DNA of 64,000 bases. It comes from Burkholderia oklahomensis C6786 (lineage in GTDB: Bacteria; Pseudomonadota; Gammaproteobacteria; Burkholderiales; Burkholderiaceae). The translations under genes and the position numbers were made by a program. The notes below the pieces were generated by a model. That model was not told the origin of the DNA, did no database searches, and saw nothing but the letters and a program-made list of their open reading frames with translations. The DNA lies in contig NZ_CP009555.1 of assembly GCF_000959365.1 (NCBI RefSeq), positions 1,550,001 through 1,614,000 of the forward strand, written 5' to 3'. The first letter of the stretch is position 1. Each line of letters starts with the position of its first letter. Positions 1 through 10,059 of the stretch are shown one piece after another.

Positions 1-39
1 CGGGTCGCGGCCGCGGTCGGCAAGGTGAGCGCATGGTGA
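1..39 (+). CDS. fliH: FliH C-terminal tail (partial)
   Basis: Reading from base 1, the first frame stays open for twelve codons and ends in TGA at 37-39, giving a tail that ends in Ser-Ala-Trp. The stop overlaps the fliI start (ATGGTGA), the tight coupling expected for the flagellar export gene pair fliH-fliI. FliH is the export-ATPase regulator. Only the last residues are present, so the name rests on position alone. Confidence 0.5.
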   Translation, partial: RVAAAVGKVSAW

Positions 40-1598
40 GCGACGCATCCGGCGCGCTCGGCCGCGGCGAACTCGACGCGCTCGAACGCGAGCTCGCGCT
101 CGCGTCGCGCGGCCCCGAGCACGTCGATGCGGCGTCGCACGACATCGGCGCCGGTGCGCACCCTCATCACCACCGCCCGCTCGCGACCAGCCCCGCGACG
201 TCGCGCGCGGCGCTCGCGAATCCGCATCTCTCGCACTGGCGCACCCATCTCGACGGCATGCGCGAGCGCAACGCGCGCGCGCTGCCGCTGCGTCCGTGCG
301 GACGCCTCACGCGCGCGGCGGGCCTCGTGCTCGAAGCGATCGGGCTGCGCCTGTCGGTCGGCGCCGAATGCACGATCGAGCTGCCTGCGGGCAGCGCGCT
401 GCCGTATGCGGAAGCCGAAGTCGTCGGCTTCGCGGGCGACCGCCTGTTCCTGATGCCGACCACCGCGGTCGCGGGCGTGCTGCCCGGCGCGCGCGTGTGG
501 CCGCTCGAAAGCGCGCCCGTCGCCGATCCGCTCGCGGGCGCGAAGCGGCTGCCCGTCGGCTGGGAAATGCTCGGGCGCGTCGTCGACGCGTCGGGCCGCC
601 CGCTCGACAATCTCGGGCCGCTCGCGTCGAAGGTCGACGCGCCGCTCGCCGCGCCGTCGATCAACCCGCTCGAACGCGAGCCGATCCATCACGTGCTCGA
701 CGTCGGCGTGCGCGCGATCAACACGCTCCTCACCGTCGGCCGCGGCCAGCGGATGGGACTCTTCGCGGGCTCGGGCGTCGGCAAGTCGGTGCTGCTCGGC
801 ACGATGGCGCGCTACACGAGCGCCGAGGTGATCGTGATCGGCCTGATCGGCGAGCGGGGCCGCGAAGTGAAGGAATTCATCGAGCAGATCCTCGGCGAGG
901 ACGGGCTCGCGCGCTCGGTCGTCGTCGCCGCGCCGGCCGACGTGTCGCCGCTGTTGCGGATGCAGGGCGCGGCGTACGCGACGTCGCTCGCCGAATACTT
1001 CCGCGACCAGGGCAAGCACGTGCTGCTCCTGATGGATTCGCTCACGCGCTATGCGATGGCGCAGCGCGAGATCGCGCTCGCGATCGGCGAGCCGCCCGCG
1101 ACGAAGGGCTATCCGCCGTCGGTGTTCGCGAAGCTGCCGGCGCTCGTCGAGCGCACCGGCAACGGGCCGCAAGGCGGCGGCTCGATCACCGCGTTCTACA
1201 CGGTGCTCACCGAAGGCGACGACCAGCAGGACCCGATCGCCGATTCCGCGCGCGCGATCCTCGACGGCCACATCGTGCTGTCGCGCTCGCTCGCGGAAGC
1301 CGGCCACTATCCGGCGATCGACATCGAAGCGTCGATCAGCCGCGCGATGACCGCGCTGATCGACGACGCGCACCTCGACCGCGTGCGCCAGTTCAAGCAG
1401 ATGCTGTCGCGCTACCAGCGCAACCGCGATCTGATCGCGGTCGGCGCGTACGCGCCCGGCCGCGACGCGCAGCTCGACCGCGCGATCGCGCTTTACCCGC
1501 GCATCGAATCGTTCCTGCAGCAAGGCTTTCGCGAATGCGCGCCGTACGCGCCGAGCCTCGCCGCGCTCGATGCGCTGTTCGATATCGAAGAAGGCTGA
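33..1598 (+). CDS. fliI: Flagellum-specific ATPase FliI
   Basis: This is the ATPase of the flagellar type III export apparatus at the cytoplasmic face of the basal body. The 521-aa protein is an F1-beta-like ATPase: Walker A (AGSGVGKS) at residues 245-252, Walker B ending near D335 (LLLMDS), and a C-terminal helical domain. It is longer than the usual 440-460 aa because of an N-terminal extension of about 60 residues with a short His cluster near residue 44. The start chosen overlaps the fliH stop; a later start would remove part of the extension. fliJ follows after 5 nt. Confidence 0.95.
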   Translation: MVSDASGALGRGELDALERELALASRGPEHVDAASHDIGAGAHPHHHRPLATSPATSRAALANPHLSHWRTHLDGMRERNARALPLRPCGRLTRAAGLVLEAIGLRLSVGAECTIELPAGSALPYAEAEVVGFAGDRLFLMPTTAVAGVLPGARVWPLESAPVADPLAGAKRLPVGWEMLGRVVDASGRPLDNLGPLASKVDAPLAAPSINPLEREPIHHVLDVGVRAINTLLTVGRGQRMGLFAGSGVGKSVLLGTMARYTSAEVIVIGLIGERGREVKEFIEQILGEDGLARSVVVAAPADVSPLLRMQGAAYATSLAEYFRDQGKHVLLLMDSLTRYAMAQREIALAIGEPPATKGYPPSVFAKLPALVERTGNGPQGGGSITAFYTVLTEGDDQQDPIADSARAILDGHIVLSRSLAEAGHYPAIDIEASISRAMTALIDDAHLDRVRQFKQMLSRYQRNRDLIAVGAYAPGRDAQLDRAIALYPRIESFLQQGFRECAPYAPSLAALDALFDIEEG

Positions 1599-1603
1599 TC
1601 GCC

Positions 1604-2056
1604 ATGGCCCAATCCTTTCCTCTGCAGCTCCTGCTCGACCGCGCGCAGAACGACCTCGACACCGCGACGAAGCAGCTCGGCCACGCGCAGCGCGAGCGCA
1701 CCGACGCGCAAACGCAGCTCGACGCGCTCTTGCGCTATCGCGACGAATATCGCGTGCGCTTCGCCGAATCCGCGCAATCGGGGATGCCCGCCGGCAACTG
1801 GCGCAACTTCCAGGCGTTCCTCGACACGCTCGACGCGGCGATCGACCAGCAGCGGCGCGTGCTCGCCGCCGCGGAGACGCGCATCGACGCGGCGCGCCCC
1901 GAGTGGCAGGCGAAGAAGCGCACGCTCGGCTCGTACGAGATCCTGCAGGCGCGCGGCGCGCAGCAGGAAGCGAAGCGCGTCGCGAAGCGCGAGCAGCGCG
2001 ACGCCGACGAGCACGCGGCGAAAGTGCTGCGCATGCGCGCGGAAGCGGCGAAGTAA
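1604..2056 (+). CDS. fliJ: Flagellar export chaperone FliJ
   Basis: The 150-aa protein is almost entirely charged helix rich in Gln, Arg, Glu and Ala, consistent with the antiparallel coiled coil of FliJ. FliJ is the central stalk-like protein that works with the FliI ATPase and escorts export chaperones. It starts 5 nt after fliI and is followed by fliK, the standard fliH-I-J-K order. Family membership is inferred from length, coiled-coil composition and context. Confidence 0.9.
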   Translation: MAQSFPLQLLLDRAQNDLDTATKQLGHAQRERTDAQTQLDALLRYRDEYRVRFAESAQSGMPAGNWRNFQAFLDTLDAAIDQQRRVLAAAETRIDAARPEWQAKKRTLGSYEILQARGAQQEAKRVAKREQRDADEHAAKVLRMRAEAAK

Positions 2057-2092
2057 GCGCCGCGCCCATCGAACCCGAACACGAGATCCGAC

Positions 2093-3511
2093 ATGCCTCC
2101 TCTTCCCCTGATCGGTATGCTGCTCGGCGCAGCGAGCACGATGGTCAAGTCGTCGGCCGGCTCCGCGGCGAACGCGTCAGGCGCGTCGAGCGCGTCGAGC
2201 GCGTCGTCAGGCGATGCGTCGCCGGCCGCGCCGTTCGCGCAAACGCTCAGGCAGAGCGTGCAGACGCAGCGCCAGACCCTTGCGAATGCGAACACGAACG
2301 CGCAGAACGCCGGCAATGCGACGAACGCCGCGGCGAATTCGTCCGCCTCCGGCGCGAGCGCGCAGACGACGGCGAGCGCGGGCAACGCGAAGGACGCCGG
2401 CAAACCGGATGACGAGGACGACGACGAAACCGCGACGCAATCGGCGTCCGCCGACGCGGCGGCGCTCGCCGCAGCCGCATCGCTGCAAGCGCAGTTGCAG
2501 GCGCGGCCCGACGCGCAGACGGCGCAGGCGGTGCAGACGGCCGCCGATGCGGCCGCCGCGCAAGCGGGCACGGGCGGCGACGCCGCCCATCCGTCGACCA
2601 CGATCGCGGCGGGCGCCGCCGCTCAGGACAGCGCCGTTGCGTCCGATCGCGCCGGCACGCAGCAGCCGATCGGCGATGCGCTGAATGCCGCGTTGAGCAA
2701 GCTCACGAGCGCCGGCAAGACGAGCGCGACGACGACGCCCGCCGCACCGCCGGCGAGCCAGGGCAACGCGCCGCTCGCCGCGAACGGCTCCGCATTCGAC
2801 AGGATGCTCGCCGGCGCGAAGGCTCCGGGCGTGCAAACCGCACTCACCGATGCATCGGGCGCGAACCCCGCGGCCGCCATCGCGAACGCCGCCGCGAATG
2901 CGGCTCAGCCGGACGCGACGGGCGCGCTCGCCGCACTGCAGGACGCCGCCGATTCCGCGCGCGCGACGCTCGCCGCGTCGAGCGCGCCGGCTGCGCTGCA
3001 ACAGGCGGCGCCGGCCGCGCTCGCCACGAACGCCGCGGCGGCTTCGGCCGCGCCGACGCTCGCACCGCCCGTCGGCACGCCGGACTGGGCCGACGCGCTG
3101 AGCCAAAAGGTCGTGTTCCTGTCGAACGCGCATCAGCAGAGCGCGGAGCTCACGCTGAATCCGCCCGATCTCGGGCCGCTGCAAGTCGTGCTGCGCGTCG
3201 CGGACAACCATGCGCACGCGCTCTTCGTATCGCAGCACGCGCAGGTGCGCGACGCGGTCGAAGCCGCGCTGCCGAAGCTGCGCGAAGCGATGGAAGCCGG
3301 CGGACTCGGGCTCGGCAGCGCGAGCGTCAGCGACGGCGGCTTCGCGTCCGCGCAACAGCAGCAGACCCCGCAACGACAATCGTCGGACGGATCCGCGACG
3401 CGACGCGCGTTCGGCGCGACGACGGCCGACGCCGCGCTCGACGACGTCTCGGCGACAACCTCCAGCGGCGCGACGCGACGCAGCGTCGGGATGGTCGACA
3501 CGTTCGCCTGA
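2093..3511 (+). CDS. fliK: Flagellar hook-length control protein FliK
   Basis: A 472-aa protein whose first 330 residues or so are low-complexity Ala/Ser/Thr/Gln/Asn sequence. A compact C-terminal domain follows, with the Flg_hook signature around residues 345-410 (ELTLNPPDLGPLQV). FliK is a secreted molecular ruler that switches export specificity once the hook is complete. A short acidic run (DDEDDDE) lies near residue 105. It is the last gene of the fliIJK run and faces the convergent GMC oxidoreductase gene. Confidence 0.92.
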   Translation: MPPLPLIGMLLGAASTMVKSSAGSAANASGASSASSASSGDASPAAPFAQTLRQSVQTQRQTLANANTNAQNAGNATNAAANSSASGASAQTTASAGNAKDAGKPDDEDDDETATQSASADAAALAAAASLQAQLQARPDAQTAQAVQTAADAAAAQAGTGGDAAHPSTTIAAGAAAQDSAVASDRAGTQQPIGDALNAALSKLTSAGKTSATTTPAAPPASQGNAPLAANGSAFDRMLAGAKAPGVQTALTDASGANPAAAIANAAANAAQPDATGALAALQDAADSARATLAASSAPAALQQAAPAALATNAAAASAAPTLAPPVGTPDWADALSQKVVFLSNAHQQSAELTLNPPDLGPLQVVLRVADNHAHALFVSQHAQVRDAVEAALPKLREAMEAGGLGLGSASVSDGGFASAQQQQTPQRQSSDGSATRRAFGATTADAALDDVSATTSSGATRRSVGMVDTFA

Positions 3512-3523
3512 CGGCCGCGCGCA

Positions 3524-3565
3524 TCAGCCGCCGTGCGTCAGCCGCCGTGCGTCAGCCGCCGTGCG
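3524..3565. repeat. Three perfect copies of a 14-bp tandem repeat
   Basis: The unit TCAGCCGCCGTGCG occurs three times head to tail at 3524, 3538 and 3552. The last copy contains the stop codon of the minus-strand oxidoreductase gene; the other two lie just beyond it, between the convergent gene ends. A small variable-number repeat is likely. Confidence 0.9.
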
Positions 3566-5195
3566 TCGCCGCGACCCGCTCGCGAGCGGGCGCGGCCTGC
3601 CCTTTGCGCGCGGCCACGATGAACTCCGCCGCGCGCTCGCCGATCATCACGGTCGGCGCATTCGTGTTGCCGCCGATCAGCGTCGGCATCACCGACGCAT
3701 CGACGATCCGCAATCCCTCGACCCCGTTCACGCGCAATTGCGGATCGACGACCGCGCGCGCGTCGGTGCCCATCCGGCACGTGCCGACCGGGTGATAGAT
3801 CGTGTCCGCGTGCTCGACGATCGCGGCGCGCAGCTGCGCGTCGGTGTCGTTCGGATCGGTGTACAGCTCGCGCCCGCCTTGCGACGCGAGCGGCGCGGCG
3901 GACAGGATCTTGCGCATCGCCTTCGCGCCGCGGATCAGCAGGTCGAGATCGCGCTCGTCGCTGAAGAAGCGCGGATCGATGAGCGGTGCGACGCGCGCGT
4001 CGCTGCTCGCGAGCGCGACGTTGCCGCGGCTCTTCGGCCGCAGCGCGCACACGTGCAGCGAATAGCCGAAGCCCCAGTGCATGTTGCGATTGTGGTCGTC
4101 GACGAGCGCCGTGCAGAAGTGCAGTTGCAGATCGGGACGATCGAGGCCGGGCTCGCTCTTGATGAAGCCGCCCGCCTCGGCGACGTTGCTCGTCATCATC
4201 CCTTCGCGCTTCGCCAGATAGCTGAACAGCGCGGGCGTCATCTTCGCGAGGCCGCGCAAGCAGATGCCGACGAGCTCGGACGAATTCACGCGCTTGTTGA
4301 TGATGAAGTCGATGTGATCGATCAGGTTCTCGCCGACGTCGGGCGCATCGTGCACGAGCGCGACGCCGTGCCGGCGCAGCTGCGCGGCCGGGCCGACGCC
4401 CGAGCACATCAGCAGTTGCGGCGTATTGAACGCGCCCGCCGACAGGATCACCTCCGCGCGCGCGCCGAGCTTCTCGACGCGTCCGCCGCGCGCGAGCTCG
4501 ACGCCCGTCGCGCGCCTGCCGTCGAACACGACGCGCAGCACCGTCGCATCGACGATCACGTGCAGGTTCGGCCGCGTGCGGCCGTACACGTAGGCGCGCG
4601 CGACGCTGCAGCGCGCGCCGTCGCGGTGCGTGACCTGATAGAAGCCGACGCCTTCCTGATTCTCGCCGTTGAAGTCGTCGTTGAGCGGATAGCCCGCTTC
4701 GTGCGCGGCCGCGATGAATCGTTCGGAGAACGGATTACGGAAGCGCAGATCGGACACCGTGAGCGGACCGTCCGCGCCGTGCCATTCGTTCGCGCCGCGC
4801 TCGTTGCCTTCCGCGCGGCGGAAGTACGGCAGCACGTCGCGCCATCCCCAGCCGGCGCAGCCGAGCTGCGCCCATTCGTCGTAATCGTGCGGATGGCCGC
4901 GCGTGTAGATCATCGCGTTGATCGCGCTCGAGCCGCCGAGCCCGCGGCCGCGAGGCTGATAGCCGCGGCGTCCGCCGAGGCCCGGCTGCGGCACCGTTTC
5001 GTAGCCGTAGTTCGTGCCGAGCTTGAACGGCACGAGCGCCGCGATCCCCACCGGCATGTTGACGAGCAGATTGCGTTCGTTGTGACCGCCCGCTTCGATC
5101 AGCGCGATCGTCGCGTCCGGGCACGCGTCGGCCAGGCGCCCCGCGAGGCTCGAGCCGCCGGAACCGGCCCCGACGATAATGTAGTCGTACTGCAT
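3552..5195 (-). CDS. GMC-family FAD-dependent oxidoreductase
   Basis: The 547-aa protein belongs to the glucose-methanol-choline oxidoreductase family. The N-terminal FAD dinucleotide motif (GAGSGG) is at residues 9-14 and the family region GRGLGGSSAIN follows. Near the C-terminus HPVGTCRMG precedes the closing flavin motif with the family His/Asn pair. The substrate is probably an alcohol (choline-dehydrogenase-like) but cannot be told from sequence. The start at 5195 is preferred over an in-frame ATG 26 codons upstream because a GGGAGA ribosome site lies just before it. The stop sits in a 14-bp tandem repeat. No betaine genes are adjacent. Confidence 0.88.
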   Translation of the reverse strand: MQYDYIIVGAGSGGSSLAGRLADACPDATIALIEAGGHNERNLLVNMPVGIAALVPFKLGTNYGYETVPQPGLGGRRGYQPRGRGLGGSSAINAMIYTRGHPHDYDEWAQLGCAGWGWRDVLPYFRRAEGNERGANEWHGADGPLTVSDLRFRNPFSERFIAAAHEAGYPLNDDFNGENQEGVGFYQVTHRDGARCSVARAYVYGRTRPNLHVIVDATVLRVVFDGRRATGVELARGGRVEKLGARAEVILSAGAFNTPQLLMCSGVGPAAQLRRHGVALVHDAPDVGENLIDHIDFIINKRVNSSELVGICLRGLAKMTPALFSYLAKREGMMTSNVAEAGGFIKSEPGLDRPDLQLHFCTALVDDHNRNMHWGFGYSLHVCALRPKSRGNVALASSDARVAPLIDPRFFSDERDLDLLIRGAKAMRKILSAAPLASQGGRELYTDPNDTDAQLRAAIVEHADTIYHPVGTCRMGTDARAVVDPQLRVNGVEGLRIVDASVMPTLIGGNTNAPTVMIGERAAEFIVAARKGQAAPARERVAATHGG

Positions 5196-5421
5196 GTCAC
5201 GTCTCCCTGTTTGTATCAACGGCGGCTGGAATCGCGATCGAGACAGCCGGCTTGGCTCGCCATGTTCGCGCATTTTAGGAACACAAGACGAGCCGGGACA
5301 TCCCGACTCAAGAGCGATTCCTCTAAACGGCGGCGTGAACTAAATTTAAGATGATCGGATTCGCCTCGCGCGGAGGACGCGGCCAACAGAAGCCGGGCCC
5401 CGCGAAATGGGAGACAAAGGC

Positions 5422-7101
5422 ATGCAGCAAGACTTTCTGACGGCGACGCACCGGGTGACGAACCAGGCGCCGCCGCTTCACGACTATAACGCGTTTGAAA
5501 CAGATGCCGCGCTCGTCGATGCCGTCGAACGGTACGACGCGAGCTGGCATCAAACGGCGCTCGCGCGCGACGGCGCCGCGCTGACGACGCTCGACGCGCT
5601 CGCGCTCGCCGATCTCGCCAACCGGCATGCGCCCGAGCTGTCGACGCACAGCCCGCGCGGCGAGCGCATCGACGCACTCGAATTCCATCCGAGCTGGCAT
5701 CGGCTGCTCGCGCTGCTGCGCGGCGAAGGGCTGCACGCGCTGCCGTTTTCGGCCCCGCGGCCGGGCGCGATGGTCGCGCGCTGCGCCGGGTATTTCCTGC
5801 ATGCGCAACTCGAATCCGGGTCGCTCTGTCCGCTCACGATGACGTTCGCGAGCATTCCGGTGCTGCAGCGCGAACCGGCCCTTTTTGAGACGCTGCGCGG
5901 CAAGCTCTATTCGCGCGAGCACGACGCGCGCGACGCGCCGCTGCCGGAAAAGCGCTCGATGATGGTCGGCATGGGGATGACCGAGAAGCAAGGCGGCTCC
6001 GACGTGCGCAGCAACGAGACGCAAGCGTATCCGCTCGGCGCGGGCGGTCGCGGCGAAGCGTATCGGCTCGTCGGTCACAAATGGTTCTTCTCCGCGCCGC
6101 AGTGCGACGCGCATCTCGTGCTCGCGCGCACGGCCGGGCACGCGGGCATCTCGTGCTTCTACGTGCCGCGCTTTTCGCCGGACGGCAGCAAGAACGCGGT
6201 GCAGGTGCAGCGCCTGAAGGACAAGCTCGGCAACCGCTCGAACGCGAGCAGCGAAGTCGAATTCCTGAATGCGTACGGCGTGATGATCGGCGACGAAGGA
6301 CGCGGCGTGCCGACGATCATCGAGATGGCGAACTACACGCGACTCGATTGCGTGATCGGCAGCGCGGCGCTGATGCGCGCGGCGCTCGTGCAGGCGATCC
6401 ATCATGCGCGGCATCGCAGCGCGTTCGGCCGCCTGCTCGCCGATCAGCCGCTGATGCGCAACGTGCTCGCCGATCTGGCGCTCGAATCGGAAGCGGCGAC
6501 CGCGCTCTTCATGCGGCTCGCGCATGCGTTCGAGGAGGATGCCGCGGCGCGCTCGCCGCAGGCGCGCGGCTGGCGCCGCATCGTCACGCCGGCCGCGAAG
6601 TTCTGGGTCTGCAAGCGCACGCTCGAATTCACCGGCGAAGCGATGGAAGTATGGGGCGGCAACGGCTACGTCGAAACCGCGCCGATGGCGCGCTTCTATC
6701 GCGAAGCGCCCGTCAACTCGATCTGGGAAGGGTCGGGCAACGTCATGTGCCTCGACGTGCTGCGCGCGATCGAGCGCGAGCCCGACGCGGCCGCCGCGCT
6801 CTTCGCCGAATGGCGGGATGCGGCGAAGCACAGCGCGCCGCTCGCCGACGCGCTCGCGGAATTGACGCGCCTGCTGTCCCTCGAACCCGAGCAACGCGAA
6901 GCATGCGCGCGCCGGATCGCGCAACGCATCGCACTCGTCGCGCAGGCCTCGCTGCTGCTACGCGACGGGCCGCCCGCCGTCGCCGAGGCGTTCGTCGCCA
7001 CGCGCTTCGGCGACGCCAGCAGCGAAACCGGACGCGTTTATGGAACGCTGCCGGCCACCTTCGATCACGCCGCGCTCATCGAGCGGGCGTTCCCGGCCTG
7101 A
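5422..7101 (+). CDS. Acyl-CoA dehydrogenase, AidB-like
   Basis: A 559-aa flavoprotein of the acyl-CoA dehydrogenase superfamily. The large N-terminal part and internal motifs (MTEKQGGSDVRSN, WEGSGNVMCLDVLR) resemble the AidB/isovaleryl-type subgroup rather than the 380-aa beta-oxidation enzymes. AidB itself is a DNA-alkylation-response protein. Whether this copy acts on acyl-CoA or in alkylation stress is not resolved. Two in-frame ATGs exist (5407 and 5422); the second has GGGAGA at good spacing. A dehydrogenase gene follows after 34 nt, so the two are probably co-transcribed. Confidence 0.85.
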   Translation: MQQDFLTATHRVTNQAPPLHDYNAFETDAALVDAVERYDASWHQTALARDGAALTTLDALALADLANRHAPELSTHSPRGERIDALEFHPSWHRLLALLRGEGLHALPFSAPRPGAMVARCAGYFLHAQLESGSLCPLTMTFASIPVLQREPALFETLRGKLYSREHDARDAPLPEKRSMMVGMGMTEKQGGSDVRSNETQAYPLGAGGRGEAYRLVGHKWFFSAPQCDAHLVLARTAGHAGISCFYVPRFSPDGSKNAVQVQRLKDKLGNRSNASSEVEFLNAYGVMIGDEGRGVPTIIEMANYTRLDCVIGSAALMRAALVQAIHHARHRSAFGRLLADQPLMRNVLADLALESEAATALFMRLAHAFEEDAAARSPQARGWRRIVTPAAKFWVCKRTLEFTGEAMEVWGGNGYVETAPMARFYREAPVNSIWEGSGNVMCLDVLRAIEREPDAAAALFAEWRDAAKHSAPLADALAELTRLLSLEPEQREACARRIAQRIALVAQASLLLRDGPPAVAEAFVATRFGDASSETGRVYGTLPATFDHAALIERAFPA

Positions 7102-7135
7102 ATGCCGGCCACACCCGTATCGCACTGGAGACGCC

Positions 7136-8554
7136 ATGAAGAACGATCTGCCCGGTTTAGCCACCCTCGACGCGCTGCTGCGCGACCAGCGCGCCGCGTA
7201 TCTGCGCGCGCCGTATCCGTCGTGGGCGACGCGCGCCGACCACCTGCGCGCACTGCGCAAGATGCTGCTGGACAACCGCGACGCGCTCGCGGCCGCCATC
7301 AGCGCGGACTTCGGCCATCGCGCGAAGGAAGAAGTGCTGATGTCCGAGGTCTGGCTCGCGAAAGAGGAAATCGACGAAGCGCTCAAGCACGGCAAGCGCT
7401 GGATCAAGCCGAAGAGCCGGACGATGAACAAGTGGATGCGCCCGGCGCGCGCGAAGGTGATGCCGCAGCCGCTCGGCGTCGTCGGCATCGTCGTGCCGTG
7501 GAACTACCCGGTGCTGCTCGCCGCGGGGCCGCTCATCTGCGCGCTCGCCGCGGGCAACCGCGCGATCATCAAGATGTCCGAACTGACGCCGCGCACGTCG
7601 CAGCTGTTCGAGGAACTGATCGCGAAGACCTTCGCGCGCGATCACGTCGCGGTCGTCAACGGCGATGCAGAAATCGGCGCTGCGTTCAGCGGGCTGCCGT
7701 TCGATCATCTGCTCTTCACCGGCTCGACGAACGTCGGCCGCCACGTGATGCGCGCGGCCGCCGAACACCTGACGCCCGTCACGCTCGAGCTCGGCGGCAA
7801 GTCGCCCGTGATCGTCGGGCCGCGCGCACGCTTCGACGCGGCGGTCGACGCGATCATCACCGGCAAGACGCTGAACGCGGGCCAGACCTGCATCGCGCCC
7901 GACTACGTGCTCGTGCCGCGCGGCCGGGAAGCGGCGTTCGTCGCGCGTGCGCGCGAGCGGATGGCGAAGCTCTATCCGAATCTGTCGACGAATCCGGACT
8001 ACACGTCGATCGTCTCCGAGCGTCACTTCACGCGGCTGCAGCGGCTCGCGAGCGAAGCGCAGGAAGCGGGCGCGCAGCTCCATCCGCTCACCGACGCGGC
8101 GCCCGATCCCGTGCTGCGCCGGCTGCCGCCCGTCCTCGTCACGCAGGCGCCCGACGCGTCGCAGCTGATGCAGGAAGAGATCTTCGGGCCGCTCTTGCCG
8201 ATCGTCCCGTACGACACGCTCGACGATGCGATCACCTACGTGAACGCGCGCCCGCGGCCGCTCGCGCTGTATCTGTTCGACGAAGACCGCGCGACCGTCG
8301 AGCGCGTGATGCGCGACACGATCTCGGGCGGCGTGACGGTCAACGACACGCTGATGCACATCGCGTGCGGCACGCTGCCGTTCGGCGGCGTCGGCGCGAG
8401 CGGCATGGGCGCGTACCACGGCTACGACGGCTTCGTCACGTTCTCGAAGATGAAGCCCGTGCTCACGCAGCCGCGTCTCAACACGCGCAGCATGATCGCG
8501 CCGCCGTACGGCAAGCGCTTCGCGGCGATTCTCAAGATGATGCTGAAGTTCTGA
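7136..8554 (+). CDS. calB: Coniferyl-aldehyde-type NAD(P)+ aldehyde dehydrogenase
   Basis: A 472-aa aldehyde dehydrogenase that oxidises an aldehyde to the acid through a cysteine thiohemiacetal. The general-base Glu (ELGGKSP) is E218 and the catalytic Cys (GQTCIAP) is C252. The short length and the C-terminal PFGGVGASGMG region match the coniferyl aldehyde dehydrogenase subgroup; true substrate unproven. The ATG at 7136 has GGAGAC 3-8 nt upstream. It follows the acyl-CoA dehydrogenase gene closely and is followed by a clear terminator. Confidence 0.87.
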   Translation: MKNDLPGLATLDALLRDQRAAYLRAPYPSWATRADHLRALRKMLLDNRDALAAAISADFGHRAKEEVLMSEVWLAKEEIDEALKHGKRWIKPKSRTMNKWMRPARAKVMPQPLGVVGIVVPWNYPVLLAAGPLICALAAGNRAIIKMSELTPRTSQLFEELIAKTFARDHVAVVNGDAEIGAAFSGLPFDHLLFTGSTNVGRHVMRAAAEHLTPVTLELGGKSPVIVGPRARFDAAVDAIITGKTLNAGQTCIAPDYVLVPRGREAAFVARARERMAKLYPNLSTNPDYTSIVSERHFTRLQRLASEAQEAGAQLHPLTDAAPDPVLRRLPPVLVTQAPDASQLMQEEIFGPLLPIVPYDTLDDAITYVNARPRPLALYLFDEDRATVERVMRDTISGGVTVNDTLMHIACGTLPFGGVGASGMGAYHGYDGFVTFSKMKPVLTQPRLNTRSMIAPPYGKRFAAILKMMLKF

Positions 8555-8581
8555 TGCGTCGCCGCTGACGCCGGACGAACG

Positions 8582-8607
8582 AAGGGCCGCAGCGTGCGGC
8601 CCTTTTC
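8582..8607 (+). terminator. Rho-independent terminator after the aldehyde dehydrogenase gene
   Basis: A perfect 10-bp stem (AAGGGCCGCA / TGCGGCCCTT) with a 3-nt loop is followed by TTTTC. It lies 28 nt after the dehydrogenase stop and may also insulate the convergent MFS gene. Confidence 0.85.
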
Positions 8608-8637
8608 TCTTGCGGGTTGCGAATCGCGGCGCGTCGT

Positions 8638-9948
8638 TCAACCGCCCGCGCCCGATGCGGCCGGCGAATGTTCCGGCGCGGCGTTCGAAGGCGCGCGCGG
8701 CTGCGCATCGGGCAACAACGTCCAGACGACGACCGCGCCGACGATGTCGAACGCGGCGAGCGCGACGAACAGCGGATCGTAGCCGACGACCGCGACGAGC
8801 GCGCCGACCGCGAGCGAGAAGAGCGTCGCGCCGAGATAGCCGGACATGCCCGCGAGCCCCGTCGCGGTCGCGACCTCGTGCCGGCCGAACACGTCCGACG
8901 CGAGCGTGTAGAGCGCGCCCGACAGCGTCTGATGCGCGAAACCGCCGACGCAGAAGAGCGCGATCGCGGTGTACGGGCTCGTCGCGAGCCCGATGCACGC
9001 CGGCCCGATCATGCACAGCGCGCCCGTTGCCATCACCATCTTGCGCGATGCGATGAGCGTCGTGCCGAAGCGCTTCCGATACCACGGCGCGAGATAGCCG
9101 CCGAACAGACAGCCGAGGTCGGCCGCGAGGAACGGCAGCCACGCGAACATCGCGATCTCCTTCAGATTCATGTGGCGCACGGTCGCCATATACAGAGGAA
9201 TCCAGAAGTTGAACGTCTGCCACGCGGGCTCGGACAGGAAGCGCGGAATCGCGAGCCCCCAGAAGCGCCGGCTCTTCACGATCGCGCCCCACGACGGCTT
9301 CGCCGCGCCCGCGCGCGGCGCTTCCTGTCCGGCGACGATGTAGTCGCGCTCGGCGGCGGTGAGGCGCGGCTGCTGCGCGGGCGACCGATAGAACGCGAAC
9401 CACAGTGCGCTCCACACGAACCCGAGCGCACCGACGACGACGAACGCGATGCGCCAGCTGCCGTGCAGCATGCACCAGACGACGAGGGGCGGCGCGATGA
9501 GCGCGCCGACCGACGAGCCGATGTTGAACCAGCCGGTCGCGATCGAGCGCTCGTGCGCGGGGAACCATTCGGAGGTCGCCTTGAGCGCCGACGGAAAGCC
9601 GGCGGCTTCGGTGATGCCGAGCATCGCGCGGAACGCGGCGAGCGCGATCCAGTTGCCGGCCGTGCCGTGCAGCATGCAGACGAGCGACCACGCCAGCGCG
9701 AACAGCGCGAAGCCGAGCCTCGTGCCGAGCAGGTCGAGCGCATAGCCTGCGATCGGCTGCATCACCATGTACGCCGCCTGGAACGATGCGACGATGAAGC
9801 CGTATTGCTGCGTCGAGATATTCAACAGCTTGTTGACTTCGGGCGCCGCCGTCGCGAGCGCGTTGCGCGCGAGATAGTTGACGATGAGGCCCAGCGTCAC
9901 GAGCCCGATCATCCACCAGCGCACGTTGCCGATCCGCTTTACGTTCAT
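8638..9948 (-). CDS. MFS transporter, ACS/hexuronate (ExuT-like) type
   Basis: A 436-aa major facilitator protein with about 12 hydrophobic segments. The first loop reads NYLARNALATAAPE, and the MFS A-like motif region between helices 2 and 3 is DLLGTRLG. Sequence style matches the anion:cation symporter family, which includes hexuronate and glucarate carriers. It lies at the downstream end of the uronate/aldarate cluster, so uptake of galacturonate/glucuronate is the best guess. The family also carries phthalate and sialate. Confidence 0.82.
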   Translation of the reverse strand: MNVKRIGNVRWWMIGLVTLGLIVNYLARNALATAAPEVNKLLNISTQQYGFIVASFQAAYMVMQPIAGYALDLLGTRLGFALFALAWSLVCMLHGTAGNWIALAAFRAMLGITEAAGFPSALKATSEWFPAHERSIATGWFNIGSSVGALIAPPLVVWCMLHGSWRIAFVVVGALGFVWSALWFAFYRSPAQQPRLTAAERDYIVAGQEAPRAGAAKPSWGAIVKSRRFWGLAIPRFLSEPAWQTFNFWIPLYMATVRHMNLKEIAMFAWLPFLAADLGCLFGGYLAPWYRKRFGTTLIASRKMVMATGALCMIGPACIGLATSPYTAIALFCVGGFAHQTLSGALYTLASDVFGRHEVATATGLAGMSGYLGATLFSLAVGALVAVVGYDPLFVALAAFDIVGAVVVWTLLPDAQPRAPSNAAPEHSPAASGAGG

Positions 9949-10059
9949 GGTGTCTCCGTCCTTTGTCGCATGTCGTTGTATGTCGTTGCCCGTCGTCGCG
10001 TGCCTTCGAATGGTGCGAATGCTTCGCGTGCGAGCGCGATGCGATGCGGCGCGGCGCGC

